A stretch of 64,000 bases of DNA, from assembly GCF_006007965.1 (NCBI RefSeq), contig NZ_CP040748.1, positions 3,038,001 to 3,102,000 on the forward strand, written 5' to 3'. The translations under genes and the position numbers were made by a program. Within the stretch, counting starts at the first letter, position 1. Each line of letters opens with the position of its first letter. A model generated the notes under the pieces. The model did no database searches, was not told the origin of the DNA, and saw nothing but the letters and a program-made list of their open reading frames with translations. Shown here piece after piece: positions 9,279 through 25,827 of the stretch. The stretch comes from Nocardioides jishulii. GTDB lineage: Bacteria > Actinomycetota > Actinomycetes > Propionibacteriales > Nocardioidaceae.

Positions 9279-10439
9279 ATGAGCGCCACCCCCGCCGCCG
9301 TCACCCTGCGCCCCTTCCTCGGGTGGCTCCACCCGACCGAGGGCGAGGCGGTCGACCCGTCCGTCGTGCTGGCCCACCTGCGCAGCCAGGGAGTGCTGGG
9401 CTCCGTGCAGGCCGGCCCCGTCGGCGTCGACGAGGAGTGCACCGTGGTCCTGCTCGTCGACGACGTCGACCGTGTGCAGGTCCTGCGCGACGGCAAGGTC
9501 CGCGCGGGCGCTCCGCTCAGCACGTTCGGCCCCTCGTTCGCCGAGGAGCTCGGCCTGGAGCTGCTCATGGGCGACGAGGCGTGGGGCGGCTTCGACGACG
9601 CCGACGAGGAGGACGAGGATCCCGACGTCCTGCTGTGTCGGGCGGTCGACTCCTCGCTGCCGCTGCTGGCGCACAGCCTCGGCGGCCTCGACGCCGGCCA
9701 CGTCGACGGGTGGACGGTGGCGCTTTTCGACGAGCCCTACGTCGCCCTCGACGACCACGGCTGGCTGCCGGGCGACCTTCCCGCCCTGCTGCTGCGCCGC
9801 GACGGCCGCACCCGGGAGATCCAGGTGCTGACCTCCTGGAGCGACCCGGTCGGCCACGCCCTGACCCGCGAGCCCGACCTGGTGCCGGCCTTCGACGAGG
9901 TCGACGACCCGGCCGTCGCCGCCCTGACCAACCCTCACCTCGCTGTCGACTCCGACCTGCGCGCGGTGCTGGCGCACCCGCGCTTCCGCCACCTCGACGT
10001 GGCCACGGTGGCCGGCGCGCTGCAATCACCCATGGACGAGGGATGGTCCGTGCGGGTGCTCGCCGCACTGGGCCTGCCCACGTTGGCCGGCGACCTGCAC
10101 GAGGGCCGGGCCACCCTGCCCGACGCCACCCGTTTCCAGCCCGCCCCGATCACCCGCACGGTGGTCGACAGCGTCCTGCGCTACTACGACGCACCGCCCG
10201 AGGAGGTCGCCCGCCGCAGCGTCCTCGGCCGCCTCTACGACCGGGTGCAGCGCAACCGCGTCGCCGCCGGGGCGGTGGTGGGCGCCGAGGTCCTCGCGTC
10301 CGCGGCGATGCTGGCCGCCAGCGTACGACCGGGGCGCGGATCGGGTGCCCGCACCGCGCTCGCCACCGGCGCTGTCGTGACGCTGCTCGACGCCACGCTG
10401 GGCACGGCGCTGGCCGTACGCCGCTTCTCGCGGCAGTGA
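9279..10439 (+). CDS. Hypothetical protein with C-terminal hydrophobic segments
   Basis: 386 residues, acidic middle (DDADEEDEDPD near 105-115). The C-terminal ~60 residues contain two weakly hydrophobic stretches (AAGAVVGAEVLASAAMLAASV and ALATGAVVTLLDATLGTALAV) that may anchor it to the membrane. The rest is alpha/beta in look, with no motif I recognise. Leaderless start with TACCCT 7 nt upstream. The next gene is convergent, with a small hairpin between them. Confidence 0.7.
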   Translation: MSATPAAVTLRPFLGWLHPTEGEAVDPSVVLAHLRSQGVLGSVQAGPVGVDEECTVVLLVDDVDRVQVLRDGKVRAGAPLSTFGPSFAEELGLELLMGDEAWGGFDDADEEDEDPDVLLCRAVDSSLPLLAHSLGGLDAGHVDGWTVALFDEPYVALDDHGWLPGDLPALLLRRDGRTREIQVLTSWSDPVGHALTREPDLVPAFDEVDDPAVAALTNPHLAVDSDLRAVLAHPRFRHLDVATVAGALQSPMDEGWSVRVLAALGLPTLAGDLHEGRATLPDATRFQPAPITRTVVDSVLRYYDAPPEEVARRSVLGRLYDRVQRNRVAAGAVVGAEVLASAAMLAASVRPGRGSGARTALATGAVVTLLDATLGTALAVRRFSRQ

Positions 10440-10446
10440 CGGCCCC

Positions 10447-10466
10447 CCAGGGGTGGCGGCCCCTGG
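10447..10466. terminator. Small hairpin between convergent genes
   Basis: CCAGGGG, a 6-nt loop and CCCCTGG form a 7-bp stem between the stops of the genes at 9279 and 10498. No U-tract, so it is only a weak terminator candidate. Confidence 0.35.
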
Positions 10467-10497
10467 AGTGCACCGACCTCGTCGGTCACTGAGGGCC

Positions 10498-13266
10498 TCA
10501 GGGTCGCCGGTGGTCGCCGGCGAGCAGTGCGGCGAGCGTGATGACCTCACGCCCGGCAAGGTCCTCGACCTGGGTGCGGCACGACATCCCGTCGGCCAGG
10601 ACGACGGCGTCCGGGTGGGCCCGCAGCGTCGGCAGCAGGTGCGTCTCGGCGACCGCGACCGAGACCTCGTGGTGGCCGGCCTCCACGCCGAAGTTGCCGG
10701 CGAGACCGCAACAGCCCGAGACCTTCACGACTGTCGCCCCGGTGCGCCGCAGCAGCGCCTCGTCCGGAGCGAACCCGACCACCGCGTACTGGTGGCAGTG
10801 CGGCTGCACCACCACGGTCGTCCCGGTGAGGTCGGGCACCGCCACGTCGTGGCGGGTCAACAGCTCGGCCAGCGTCACCGCGGCGCCTGCCACGCGACGG
10901 GCCGCAGCCGGGTCGCTGGCGAGCCGCAGCGCGTCGGAGCGCAGGGTGGCCAGGCACGACGGCTCCAGCCCCAGGACCGGCGCACCGGTCGCCACGTAGG
11001 GCCCGAGCGCAGCCACGAGCCCGTCGACGCTGCGGCGTGCGGCGTCGAGCTGTCCCGTCGAGACGTACGTCAGCCCGCAGCACCCGCGGGCCCCGATGAC
11101 CTCCGCGCGCAACCCGGCGCCCTCCAGGACCCGGGCCGCTGCGCGAGCGGCGTCAGGGGCGAAGTGGTCCGTGAACGTGTCCGCCCAGATCCAGACGTCC
11201 GGGGCGACGCCCGCGGCGTCGGCGGGGGCCACCCCGCTCCCCCGCAGCCGGTCGGGCGGCGGCGTCGGGAGTGAGCGACGCGCGTCCACCCCGGCGACCC
11301 GCTTGGCGAGCCGCGCGAGGACGCCGTCGCCGGCGGCCAGCGGCAGGAGCCGTCGCGCCGGGGAGTCGAGCAGCATCGGCAGTCGGCCGAGGGTGTGGTG
11401 GGTCCGCGGTCGGCGCACCCAGCCCAGCGGCCCGGCGTGCCGCTGGTGCAGGACCTCCGACTTCAACGTCGCCATGTCGACACCGGTGGGGCAGTCGGTG
11501 GCGCACGCCTTGCACGACAGGCAGAGGTCGAGCACCTCGGCCACGGCGTCGTCGTCCAGCCCGGTGAGGGTGCCGTCGGCGTCCAGCGCCTCCTGCAGCA
11601 CCCGGGCCCGGCCCCGGGTGGAGTCCTTCTCCTCGCGGGTGGCCTGCCACGACGGGCACATCACCCCGGGCGAGTGGGCGGAGACGCACTTGCCGACACC
11701 GGTGCAGCGGTGGGCCTCCGCGCCCAGGTCGGCGACCAGGCGCAGGCCACTGACCTGACGCACCGGGCGCGCCGGTCGCAGGTCGGCGTCCAGCGGCGCC
11801 GGGTCGACGAGGACGCCCGGGTTGAGCAGGCCGTCAGGATCGGCGAGCGCCTTGGCGGCGGCGAAGAGCTCGAGGGAGCGGGCGTCGTACATCAGCGGCA
11901 GCAGCTCGGAGCGGGCCCGGCCGTCGCCGTGCTCCCCCGACAGCGACCCGCCGTAGCTCGCCAGCGCGGACGCGCACTCGCGCAGGAAGCCCTTGAACCG
12001 CGCGCCACCGTCGGAGAAGTCGAAGTCGATCCGCACGTGGACGCACCCGTCGCCGAAGTGGCCGTAGGGCACCCCGTCGAGGTCGTGGGCGCGCAGCAAC
12101 GCGTCGAAGTCACGCAGCCAGGCGCCGAGCTTCTCCGGCGGGACCGCGGCGTCCTCCCAGCCCGAGTGGGCGGGGCGGGCAAGGGAGCGCGCGGCGAGCC
12201 CGGCGCCGTCCTCACGGATCCGCCACAGCAGCGCCTGCAGGGCCGGGTCGGTCACCACCATCGCCTCCAGGGCGCCGGCCGCGGCGACCACGGCACGCGC
12301 CCGCGCGCCGGCCTCACCGGCCTCCTCACCGGTGACCTCGGCGAAGAGCCAGCCCGTTCCCCGCGGCAGGGGCGGGGGCGAGGAGACGAGCCGCACGATC
12401 CGCTCGTCCAAGCCTTCGCAGGCCACCAGTCCGTCGACACCGAGCAACCCCGGGACCGCGTCGGCGGCCTCGACCATGGAGCCGTAGCCCAGCACGACGA
12501 GGTGACGCACCGGTGCGTCGCGCACCAGGCGCACGGTGGCCGTCTCGACCACCGCCAGCGTGCCCTCGCTGCCCACGACGAAGCGCTCCGGGCGCAGCCG
12601 CTCGGGCAGCAGGTGCTCCAGCGCGTAGCCACTCACCTGACGGGAGAACTGCCCGAAGTGGGTGCGCGCGTGGGCGAGGTCGCCGGCAACCAGGGCAGCG
12701 AGGTCGCCGGCGAGGCCGTCGCTGACCCCGGGCGCCAACCGCTGCCGCTGCCCCGAGCCCCACAGCACGTCGAGCGCCTCGACGTTGTCGCTCGTACGCC
12801 CGTAGCCCAGCGCCCGCGAGCCGCACGCGTTGTTGCCGACCATGCCGCCGACCGTGCAGCGGGTGTGGGTGGAGGGGTCCGGGCCGAAGCGCCACCCGGC
12901 GGCCGTCGCGCGCGCCTGCAGCGCCGCGTGCACGACGCCCGGCTCGACCACGGCGGTGCCGGACTCGACGTCGAGCTCCCGGATCCGGGTCAGGTGGCGC
13001 GACGTGTCGACGACGATGCCGGGCCCGACCGCGTTGCCGGCGATCGAGGTCCCGGCGCCACGCATCGTCAGCGGGGTGCCGCTCGCCCTGGCGACGGAGA
13101 GGACGGCCTCGAGCTCGTCGGTGTGCCGTGGGCGCACCACCACCAGGGGCAGCACGCGGTAGAGCGAGGCGTCGGCGGCGTGCAGGGCCCGGTCGAGGTC
13201 GCTGGCGCCGACGTCCGCCACCCCCGCCGCGCCCAGCGCGGCGACCAGGTCGGCGGTGGTGCTCAC
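10498..13266 (-). CDS. FAD-linked oxidase fused to Fe-S/CCG domains (D-lactate or glycolate dehydrogenase type)
   Basis: 922 residues. The N-terminal ~450 form an FAD_binding_4 plus FAD-oxidase C domain (PLTMRGAGTSIAGNAVG, STHTRCTVGGMVGNNACGSRALGYGRTSDN). Then come two 4Fe-4S clusters: CTGVGKC...CPS and CLSCKACATDCPTGVD (C-x2-C-x2-C-x3-C). The C-terminal part carries two cysteine-rich CCG motifs, GARGCCGLTY and VSGCCGLAGNFG. This layout is known for Dld/GlcD-GlcF fusions that oxidise D-2-hydroxy acids and pass electrons to the quinone pool; the substrate is not determined here. GTG start with GAGG upstream, directly abutting a 25-codon ORF. Confidence 0.88.
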   Translation of the reverse strand: MSTTADLVAALGAAGVADVGASDLDRALHAADASLYRVLPLVVVRPRHTDELEAVLSVARASGTPLTMRGAGTSIAGNAVGPGIVVDTSRHLTRIRELDVESGTAVVEPGVVHAALQARATAAGWRFGPDPSTHTRCTVGGMVGNNACGSRALGYGRTSDNVEALDVLWGSGQRQRLAPGVSDGLAGDLAALVAGDLAHARTHFGQFSRQVSGYALEHLLPERLRPERFVVGSEGTLAVVETATVRLVRDAPVRHLVVLGYGSMVEAADAVPGLLGVDGLVACEGLDERIVRLVSSPPPLPRGTGWLFAEVTGEEAGEAGARARAVVAAAGALEAMVVTDPALQALLWRIREDGAGLAARSLARPAHSGWEDAAVPPEKLGAWLRDFDALLRAHDLDGVPYGHFGDGCVHVRIDFDFSDGGARFKGFLRECASALASYGGSLSGEHGDGRARSELLPLMYDARSLELFAAAKALADPDGLLNPGVLVDPAPLDADLRPARPVRQVSGLRLVADLGAEAHRCTGVGKCVSAHSPGVMCPSWQATREEKDSTRGRARVLQEALDADGTLTGLDDDAVAEVLDLCLSCKACATDCPTGVDMATLKSEVLHQRHAGPLGWVRRPRTHHTLGRLPMLLDSPARRLLPLAAGDGVLARLAKRVAGVDARRSLPTPPPDRLRGSGVAPADAAGVAPDVWIWADTFTDHFAPDAARAAARVLEGAGLRAEVIGARGCCGLTYVSTGQLDAARRSVDGLVAALGPYVATGAPVLGLEPSCLATLRSDALRLASDPAAARRVAGAAVTLAELLTRHDVAVPDLTGTTVVVQPHCHQYAVVGFAPDEALLRRTGATVVKVSGCCGLAGNFGVEAGHHEVSVAVAETHLLPTLRAHPDAVVLADGMSCRTQVEDLAGREVITLAALLAGDHRRP

Positions 13267-13344
13267 TCAGGCCTCGGGGACGTCACGGTAGAAGCGCTGG
13301 CGACGCCGCACCAGGCCGAGCCAGGACCACGACCGCGGAGTCAT
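13267..13344 (-). CDS. 25-residue Trp/Arg-rich ORF coupled to both neighbours
   Basis: Begins MTPRSWSWLGLVRRR and ends RFYRDVPEA. Its ATG overlaps the NUDIX stop by one nucleotide (TGATG), and its TGA is directly followed by the GTG of the FAD oxidase (TGAGTG). Third positions are mostly G/C. This perfect packing suggests a translated coupling or leader peptide, or a genuine short conserved protein. No function is known to me. Too short for standard gene calling. Confidence 0.4.
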   Translation of the reverse strand: MTPRSWSWLGLVRRRQRFYRDVPEA

Positions 13345-14267
13345 CACCGAGCCTCACCGTGGAGGCGGATCGCGTGGTGGACGACGTCGAGCACCTCGAG
13401 CTCGCCGCCCTCGATGCGGCTGCGCGGGATGAACTCCACCGCGTCGGTCGTGCCGCCCAGCTCGGCGACGTAGGGCTCGGCGCCGTCAGCCAGTCGCGCG
13501 GCAAAGATCACGTGCACACCGTGGAAGTCCTCGAGGCGTCCGTCGGGCGCAGTCCCGGTGAAGTGCACGTCGTGCACGCCCAGCAGCTCGCCGACCTCGC
13601 ACTCCACGCCGCCCTCCTCCAGCACCTCGCGCGCCAGGGCGTGGGCCGGTGACTCGCCGTGCTCGACGCCACCTCCGGGCAGCGTCCACGCGCCGGAGTG
13701 GAACCCGGCCGGAGAGATCCGGGTGAGGAGCCACTCCTCGCCGTCAGCGCCGTCCCGGGTGATCACGCCGTACGCCGCGAGTCGCTGCAGGCGCATCGGC
13801 TGCAGGTCGCCGAGGGCGTCGGCAACCATCGCGAAGACCGGGACCGTGCCGCTGAGCACGTCCGCAATCGGCTTCCAGGCCGACTCGACCGTGGAGCCGT
13901 CGACCTCGACCACGTGGGGCTCCGGCGCGTCCTTGGCGACCCACCCCTCGTAGACGATCCGCAGCGCGTGGGCGTCGACCATCCGGCCGTCGCGGCGGAC
14001 GCCCGGCATGTGGGCGGAGTAGACGTGCGCGGTCTCACCGACCGCCGCCGCCAGCCCCGCCTCCTCGTAGACCTCGCGCACGACGGCGTCGCGCGGGTCC
14101 TCGCCGTGCTCGAGCCCACCGCCGGGCAGCGTCCACATCTCCTGCGCGGAGATCCGCTCCGCGACGCGGGAGAGCAGGATCTCGTCGGTGCCGTCGCCCA
14201 GCGTGCGCCGGATGACCGCGTACGCAGCAACACGCTGGTATCGGGGGAGGGATCCGGACGCGTTCAT
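13344..14267 (-). CDS. Tandem double-NUDIX hydrolase
   Basis: 307 residues with two complete NUDIX boxes in one chain: GGLEHGEDPRDAVVREVYEE (about 50-69) and GGVEHGESPAHALAREVLEE (about 199-218). Both keep the REx2EE core that binds Mg2+, and each is preceded by a WTLPGGG strand. These enzymes hydrolyse nucleoside-diphosphate-linked compounds; the substrate is unknown. The halves resemble each other (RYQRVAAYAVI and RLQRLAAYGVI), suggesting internal duplication. Leaderless: TAGGTT lies 6 nt before the ATG and overlaps the stop codon of the acyltransferase gene next to it. Confidence 0.9.
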   Translation of the reverse strand: MNASGSLPRYQRVAAYAVIRRTLGDGTDEILLSRVAERISAQEMWTLPGGGLEHGEDPRDAVVREVYEEAGLAAAVGETAHVYSAHMPGVRRDGRMVDAHALRIVYEGWVAKDAPEPHVVEVDGSTVESAWKPIADVLSGTVPVFAMVADALGDLQPMRLQRLAAYGVITRDGADGEEWLLTRISPAGFHSGAWTLPGGGVEHGESPAHALAREVLEEGGVECEVGELLGVHDVHFTGTAPDGRLEDFHGVHVIFAARLADGAEPYVAELGGTTDAVEFIPRSRIEGGELEVLDVVHHAIRLHGEAR

Positions 14268-14276
14268 GGCACCAAC

Positions 14277-15146
14277 CTAGGACACCCGTCCCAGCGCGGG
14301 ACCTTCGCCTCCGCCGGCCTCACGGGGCCACCCGAGCCACGGCGGGCCCCACGTGGCCGGGACGCAGTGGCGCGGCATGTTGTCCCACTGCGCCGCCTCC
14401 GAGCGGCACGGGGCGTGGCCGCCGAGGTGCTGCGGATACCACGGGGCGTGCTCCCCCGGAGCCGGACGGTGGTGCGGCAGGGTCTGGAGCCCTTCGAGCA
14501 TCTCGGTCAGCCGCACGCCCAGCTTGGCGGTCCACTCCGTGAGGTCCTCCCCCGGGCCCACGGTGAGCGGCTCACCGAGGTGCACGTCGATGCGGCGACC
14601 GCGCGCGAAGCTCGGGCCGGGCTCCCGGCCACCCAGCACGCCACCCTCGGGACGCCCCACGCTGTAGATGCGCTGGATGCCCCACAGCGCGACGGGAACC
14701 ACCACGGCGCCGGTCTCACGGGCCAGCGCGGCGACACCGCGGGTCAGCGGACGCACCGTGTAGGAGTAGGAGATCCCGCCCTCGGGGAAGGCCGCGACCG
14801 CCTCACCGGCGCGGAGCAGTCGCCGGGCATGGAGGTAGGCGGCCGCAGGAGCGGCCCGGTCGACGGGGATGTGGCCCATCGCGGTCATGGCCGAGGCGAT
14901 GCCGCGGGTGTGCCACACGTCGTACCGCGCCATGAAGCGTGGGTGGCGACCACGCGTGTGCGCCGCGAGCGCGATCGGGAGCATGTCGCCGTAGGAGACA
15001 TGGGTGGAGGCGATGATCACCGGGCCGGAGGTGGGGATGCCCTCGGCGCCGACGACCTCGACCGTCGCGTCCAGGGCGCGCAGGAGCGTCCGCCCCAGCG
15101 TCAGCGCCGCGCGGTACGTCCTCTCCCTGCCTGCCACGACCCCCAT
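14277..15146 (-). CDS. PlsC-type 1-acyl-glycerol-3-phosphate acyltransferase
   Basis: 289 residues. The catalytic HX4D motif is HVSYGD (about H49-D54), with FPEGGISYS as the second glycerolipid-acyltransferase block in place of the usual FPEGTRS. It likely transfers acyl chains to lysophosphatidate or a related lipid at the membrane. The C-terminal ~60 residues, rich in Pro/Trp/His (HAPWYPQHLGGHAP), extend beyond the core fold. The start is uncertain: an ATG at 15146 without a clear ribosome site was chosen because the upstream alternative at 15227 overlaps the next gene. Confidence 0.82.
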   Translation of the reverse strand: MGVVAGRERTYRAALTLGRTLLRALDATVEVVGAEGIPTSGPVIIASTHVSYGDMLPIALAAHTRGRHPRFMARYDVWHTRGIASAMTAMGHIPVDRAAPAAAYLHARRLLRAGEAVAAFPEGGISYSYTVRPLTRGVAALARETGAVVVPVALWGIQRIYSVGRPEGGVLGGREPGPSFARGRRIDVHLGEPLTVGPGEDLTEWTAKLGVRLTEMLEGLQTLPHHRPAPGEHAPWYPQHLGGHAPCRSEAAQWDNMPRHCVPATWGPPWLGWPREAGGGEGPALGRVS

Positions 15147-15169
15147 GGTCGTCGTCGACGACGCCGGCG

Positions 15170-16447
15170 TCAGGAGAACGGGGGCCTGGCGTCGCGGGCG
15201 ATCGACTGGCGACCTGCCCAACGCCACACCCGGGCCGCCCGGTCACGGTCCTCATCGGTGACGAGGTTGCCCATCCAGCGCAGCGCCAGCGTCATCAGGA
15301 AGTCCGACCGCATGCCGATCGGCCCGAGCGCCGTGATCACCTTCGGGACCGTGGCGATGCCAGCGAGGCGGCGGGCGATCGAGAACGACTCCCCGTAGCT
15401 CTCGCGCAGCAGGGCCGGCCAGGCGGTGGCCAGCGAGTAGCCGTCGTCGGCACCGTGCGCGGCGAGCAGCTCGGCGACCACCCGGCCGGTCTCCAGGCCG
15501 TAGTCGATGCCCTCGCCGTTGAGCGGGTTGACGCAGCCGGCGGCGTCGCCGACCAGCGCCCAGTTGGCCCCGGCCACGTTGCTCACCGCCCCACCCATCG
15601 GCAGCAGGGCGGAGGCCTCGGCGCGCAGGTCACCGCGCAGCTCGAACTCCTCGCGCAGCTGTCCGGCGTAGTGGCGCATCAGCGGCTTGACCGCGATGTC
15701 GGCAGGACGCTTGGCCGTGGCCAGCGCCCCGGCGCCGAGGTTGACCTCTCCGGTGCCCAGCGGGAAGACCCAGCCGTAGCCGGCCAGGGCCTTGCCGTCC
15801 TCGTCGCGCAGCTCGAGGTGGGAGGAGATCCAGGGGTCGTCGCTGCGGTCCGACTTCACGTACGACCGACCCGCGACGCCGTAGACGGTGTCGCGGTGCC
15901 ACTCGCGGCCGAGCAGCTTGCCGAGCGGGGAGCGTACGCCGTCGGCGACGACGAGCCAGCGGCACCGCACCACGACCCGCTCCTTGCCCCGCGGCCCGGC
16001 GACCTCGAACACCACGGCAGCCACCCGGCCACCGTCGCGGACGACGTCGACCGCACGGGCGCCGTCGACGGCGGTGGCGCCGGAGGTCACGGCCGTACGA
16101 CGCAGGTGGTCGTCGAGCTCGGTGCGCGCGACTGCCGAGCCCCAGGTGGACAGGTCGGAGCCCTTCACGTCGGGCCAGTTCAGCTCGAGCGTCTGGCCGA
16201 AGCCGTGGGCCCGCAGCCCGTGGTTGACGGTGTGTCCCTTGACCCAGTCGGTGAGGCCCAGGGCCTGCAGCTCGTGGATGGCACGCGGCGTCAGGCCGTC
16301 GCCGCAGGTCTTGTCACGGGGGAAGACCGCTGCGTCGACGAGCAGGGTCTCCAGTCCGTGGCGGGCTGCCCACGCGGCAGCGCCGGATCCAGCGGGACCG
16401 GCGCCGACGACGAGGACGTCGGTCTGGGTGGGCAGGGTGTGGGGCAC
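15170..16447 (-). CDS. Geranylgeranyl-reductase-family flavoprotein
   Basis: 425 residues. FAD Rossmann motif VLVVGAGPAGSGAA at the N terminus, CGDGLTPRAIHEL (the CGxGL signature of the family), and a second FAD block WALVGDAAGCVNPLNGEGIDYGLETG. Family members reduce double bonds of isoprenoid chains, for example the menaquinone tail (MenJ in mycobacteria) or archaeal lipids. A quinone role here is inferred, in keeping with nuoN and a polyprenyl synthase elsewhere in the window. GTG start, GAGAAT 6 nt upstream, no ribosome site: probably leaderless. The acyltransferase gene is the next one on this strand. Confidence 0.88.
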   Translation of the reverse strand: MPHTLPTQTDVLVVGAGPAGSGAAAWAARHGLETLLVDAAVFPRDKTCGDGLTPRAIHELQALGLTDWVKGHTVNHGLRAHGFGQTLELNWPDVKGSDLSTWGSAVARTELDDHLRRTAVTSGATAVDGARAVDVVRDGGRVAAVVFEVAGPRGKERVVVRCRWLVVADGVRSPLGKLLGREWHRDTVYGVAGRSYVKSDRSDDPWISSHLELRDEDGKALAGYGWVFPLGTGEVNLGAGALATAKRPADIAVKPLMRHYAGQLREEFELRGDLRAEASALLPMGGAVSNVAGANWALVGDAAGCVNPLNGEGIDYGLETGRVVAELLAAHGADDGYSLATAWPALLRESYGESFSIARRLAGIATVPKVITALGPIGMRSDFLMTLALRWMGNLVTDEDRDRAARVWRWAGRQSIARDARPPFS

Positions 16448-16510
16448 CCCGCGATTCTCGCAGGCACGTGGCTGCCGGGCACATCGCCCCGAGCGGGACA
16501 CCTGAAATGC

Positions 16511-16549
16511 CACGAGGGCCGGTCCGCGTGAGCGGGACCGACCCTCGTG
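16511..16549 (-). terminator. Terminator after rpoC
   Basis: CACGAGGGCCGGTCC pairs with GGACCGACCCTCGTG (one G-T pair) across a short loop, 30 nt past the rpoC stop; on the minus strand it is followed by GCATTTC. It ends the rpoBC transcript. Confidence 0.75.
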
Positions 16550-16579
16550 GGTGGTACGTGACTACGTCGGGGACGCGAC

Positions 16580-20452
<3,873 letters not shown>

Positions 20453-20472
20453 TGTGTTGATTCCCTACCTTC

Positions 20473-24015
<3,543 letters not shown>

Positions 24016-24367
24016 GATGTGCGTCCTTCGAAATCATCGCTGAAGGTGAGTGGCGCCTCCGACCACTACAACACCCCTCCGGACAGGGCGAGAGCATATG
24101 AGGGCAGGCGCAAAGAAAGAGCCTATCCCACGAAGGGGGTCGCCACCAAGACCCGCGAGGAGGGAGTTGCATCACAGCAGCGAATCGAGACGATTCCCGC
24201 GGACGCACCTCCGGGTGACGGGTCGATGATTACCCCCGGGAGGGGTCCGGGTCAAGCAGGCCCGCCTTCTGGGCGGGGAAGCACGAAGGCGGCCACCCTC
24301 ACGGGTGACCGCCTTCGCTGTGCTCACGAGGAGCGATGCTCTGACGAGCGGAGTGTCCGAACAGACG
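24016..24367 (-). promoter_or_regulatory. rplL-rpoB intergenic region: hairpin plus long rpoB leader
   Basis: 352 bp without a gene. Next to rplL is a 15-bp stem with a 4-nt loop (24284-24298 pairing with 24303-24317, one wobble), which could partly terminate or mark a processing site, limiting rpoBC transcription relative to L10/L12. Further on, TATGCT (minus strand, 24093-24098) is a possible extra rpoB -10 box. No T-run follows the stem, so attenuation or RNase processing is as likely as full termination. Confidence 0.55.
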
Positions 24368-24757
24368 TCACTTGAGGGTGACGGTGGCGCCGGCGCCCTC
24401 GAGGGACTCCTTGGCCTTGTTCGCGGCCTCCTTGTTGGCGCCTTCGAGGACAGCCTTGGGAGCGGACTCCACCAGGTCCTTGGCCTCCTTGAGACCGAGA
24501 CCGGTGAGGGCGCGCACCTCCTTGATGACGTTGATCTTCTTGTCACCAGCGGCCTCGAGGATGACGTCGAACTCGTCCTTCTCCTCAGCGGCCTCGCCAC
24601 CGGCAGCGCCGCCAGCGGCGGGGGCAGCGGCAACGGCGACGGGGGCAGCGGCGGTGACGCCGAAGGTGTCCTCGAACTCCTTCACGAACTCGGAGAGCTC
24701 GATGAGGGTCATCTCCTTGAACGCGTCGAGGAGCTCTGCGGTGCTGAGCTTCGCCAT
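24368..24757 (-). CDS. rplL: Ribosomal protein L7/L12
   Basis: 129-residue stalk protein of the 50S subunit that recruits translation GTPases. [24 protein letters not shown] is the dimerising N-terminal domain; an Ala/Gly-rich hinge (45-60) follows, and the globular domain carries [12 protein letters not shown]. The start is the ATG at 24757; an ATG six codons upstream is less likely because it lies in the ribosome-site region (GGAAGGAAT). Confidence 0.98.
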   Translation of the reverse strand: MAKLSTAELLDAFKEMTLIELSEFVKEFEDTFGVTAAAPVAVAAAPAAGGAAGGEAAEEKDEFDVILEAAGDKKINVIKEVRALTGLGLKEAKDLVESAPKAVLEGANKEAANKAKESLEGAGATVTLK

Positions 24758-24836
24758 GAGGGCGATTCCTTCCATTCGGTGGTCAGACCGGTTTCGGCCC
24801 GACCGGGGGTTTCAGGTGGTGTACGTCGGCCTGGGG

Positions 24837-25496
24837 TCAGGCGTCGGTGGACTCGGCAGCCTCGTCAGCAGCCTCGGCGGGAGCCTCCGCAGCGGGAGCC
24901 TCCTCCGAAGCGGCCTCTTCGGCAGCCGGAGCGTCCTCGGCAGCGGCCGGCGTGCCGGCACCACCTGCGAGGATCGAGGGGTCCTGCTCTGCCTTCGCCT
25001 GCAGGGCGCCGGCGAGCCGGGCAGCCTGCGAGAGCGGGGCGTTGAGCAGGTAGACGGCCTGCGACAGGGAGGCCAGCATTGCGCCAGCCATCTTGCCGAG
25101 CAGGACCTCACGCGACTCGAGATCGGCCAGCTTGGCGATCTCGGCAGCGTCGAGGATGTTCCCGTCCAGGACACCGCCCTTGATGACAAGGGCGGGGTTT
25201 GCCTTGGCAAAGTCACGCAGACCCTTCGCCGCCTCGACCACGTCGCCCTCGATGAAGGCGATGGCGGTCGGGCCGGTGAGCAGGTCGTCGAAGCCGGTGA
25301 TGCCCACCTCGTTGGCGGCAAGCTTGGCCAGCGTGTTCTTGACCACGGCGTAGTTGGCGTTCTCGCCGAGGGAGCGCCGCAGTTCCTGCAGCTGCTTCAC
25401 GGTGAGACCGCGGTACTCGGTCAGCACAGCACCAGCGGAACCGTTGAATGACTCAACGATGTCCGCGATGGCTGCTGCCTTCTCTGGCCGCGCCAT
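24837..25496 (-). CDS. rplJ: Ribosomal protein L10
   Basis: 219 residues: the standard ~175-residue L10 ([27 protein letters not shown]) followed by a long Ala/Glu-rich tail (about 180-219) of low complexity. It anchors the L7/L12 stalk on 23S rRNA and represses its own mRNA leader. GGAAGGAG lies 5 nt before the ATG. In operon with rplL; preceded by a ~200-nt structured leader. Confidence 0.98.
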   Translation of the reverse strand: MARPEKAAAIADIVESFNGSAGAVLTEYRGLTVKQLQELRRSLGENANYAVVKNTLAKLAANEVGITGFDDLLTGPTAIAFIEGDVVEAAKGLRDFAKANPALVIKGGVLDGNILDAAEIAKLADLESREVLLGKMAGAMLASLSQAVYLLNAPLSQAARLAGALQAKAEQDPSILAGGAGTPAAAEDAPAAEEAASEEAPAAEAPAEAADEAAESTDA

Positions 25497-25700
25497 GGGT
25501 CTCCTTCCGGACTACGCTCGAAGACGTACCGGCTTGGCCCCTGAAACAACGAACGCCCCGGGCACAGGAGCCCAGGGCGTGATGGACGATCGAGATCATC
25601 CTGCTCTGTACACCTGCGCTGGCCGTCCACTGCTGCGGAACCTTCGGTCATCCTCTCCCCTTGCGAGGAAAGCGTGACCACCGGCGGTCTCTGGTTACGA
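25497..25700 (-). promoter_or_regulatory. L10 mRNA leader with internal hairpin
   Basis: About 200 nt between the rplJ promoter and start. It contains segments such as CCGCCGGTGG and GCAGCAGTGGACGGCCAGCG that look like the L10-leader fold, in which L10(L12)4 binds its own transcript. An internal stem 25553-25563/25570-25580 (ACGCCCTGGGC with GCCCGGGGCGT) is followed on the minus strand by TCGTTGTTTC, so it could act as an attenuator. Identity is by resemblance only; a covariance search would settle it. Confidence 0.55.
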
Positions 25701-25706
25701 GTAGGG

Positions 25707-25736
25707 ACTCTAAACCAGGGGCGACGCAGGACCCAA
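25707..25736 (-). promoter_or_regulatory. Probable rplJ promoter
   Basis: -35 TTGGGT (25731-25736), 18-bp spacer, -10 TAGAGT (25707-25712) on the minus strand, directly upstream of the L10 leader. Confidence 0.5.
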
Positions 25737-25827
25737 ATCGGCGGAGCACGCGCCTGGGCACCCAGTCAGTCTCGCAGTTTTGACCACATGGTCCGGCGTT
25801 GCGTGTTGCAATCTGTCCGTGGACCCG

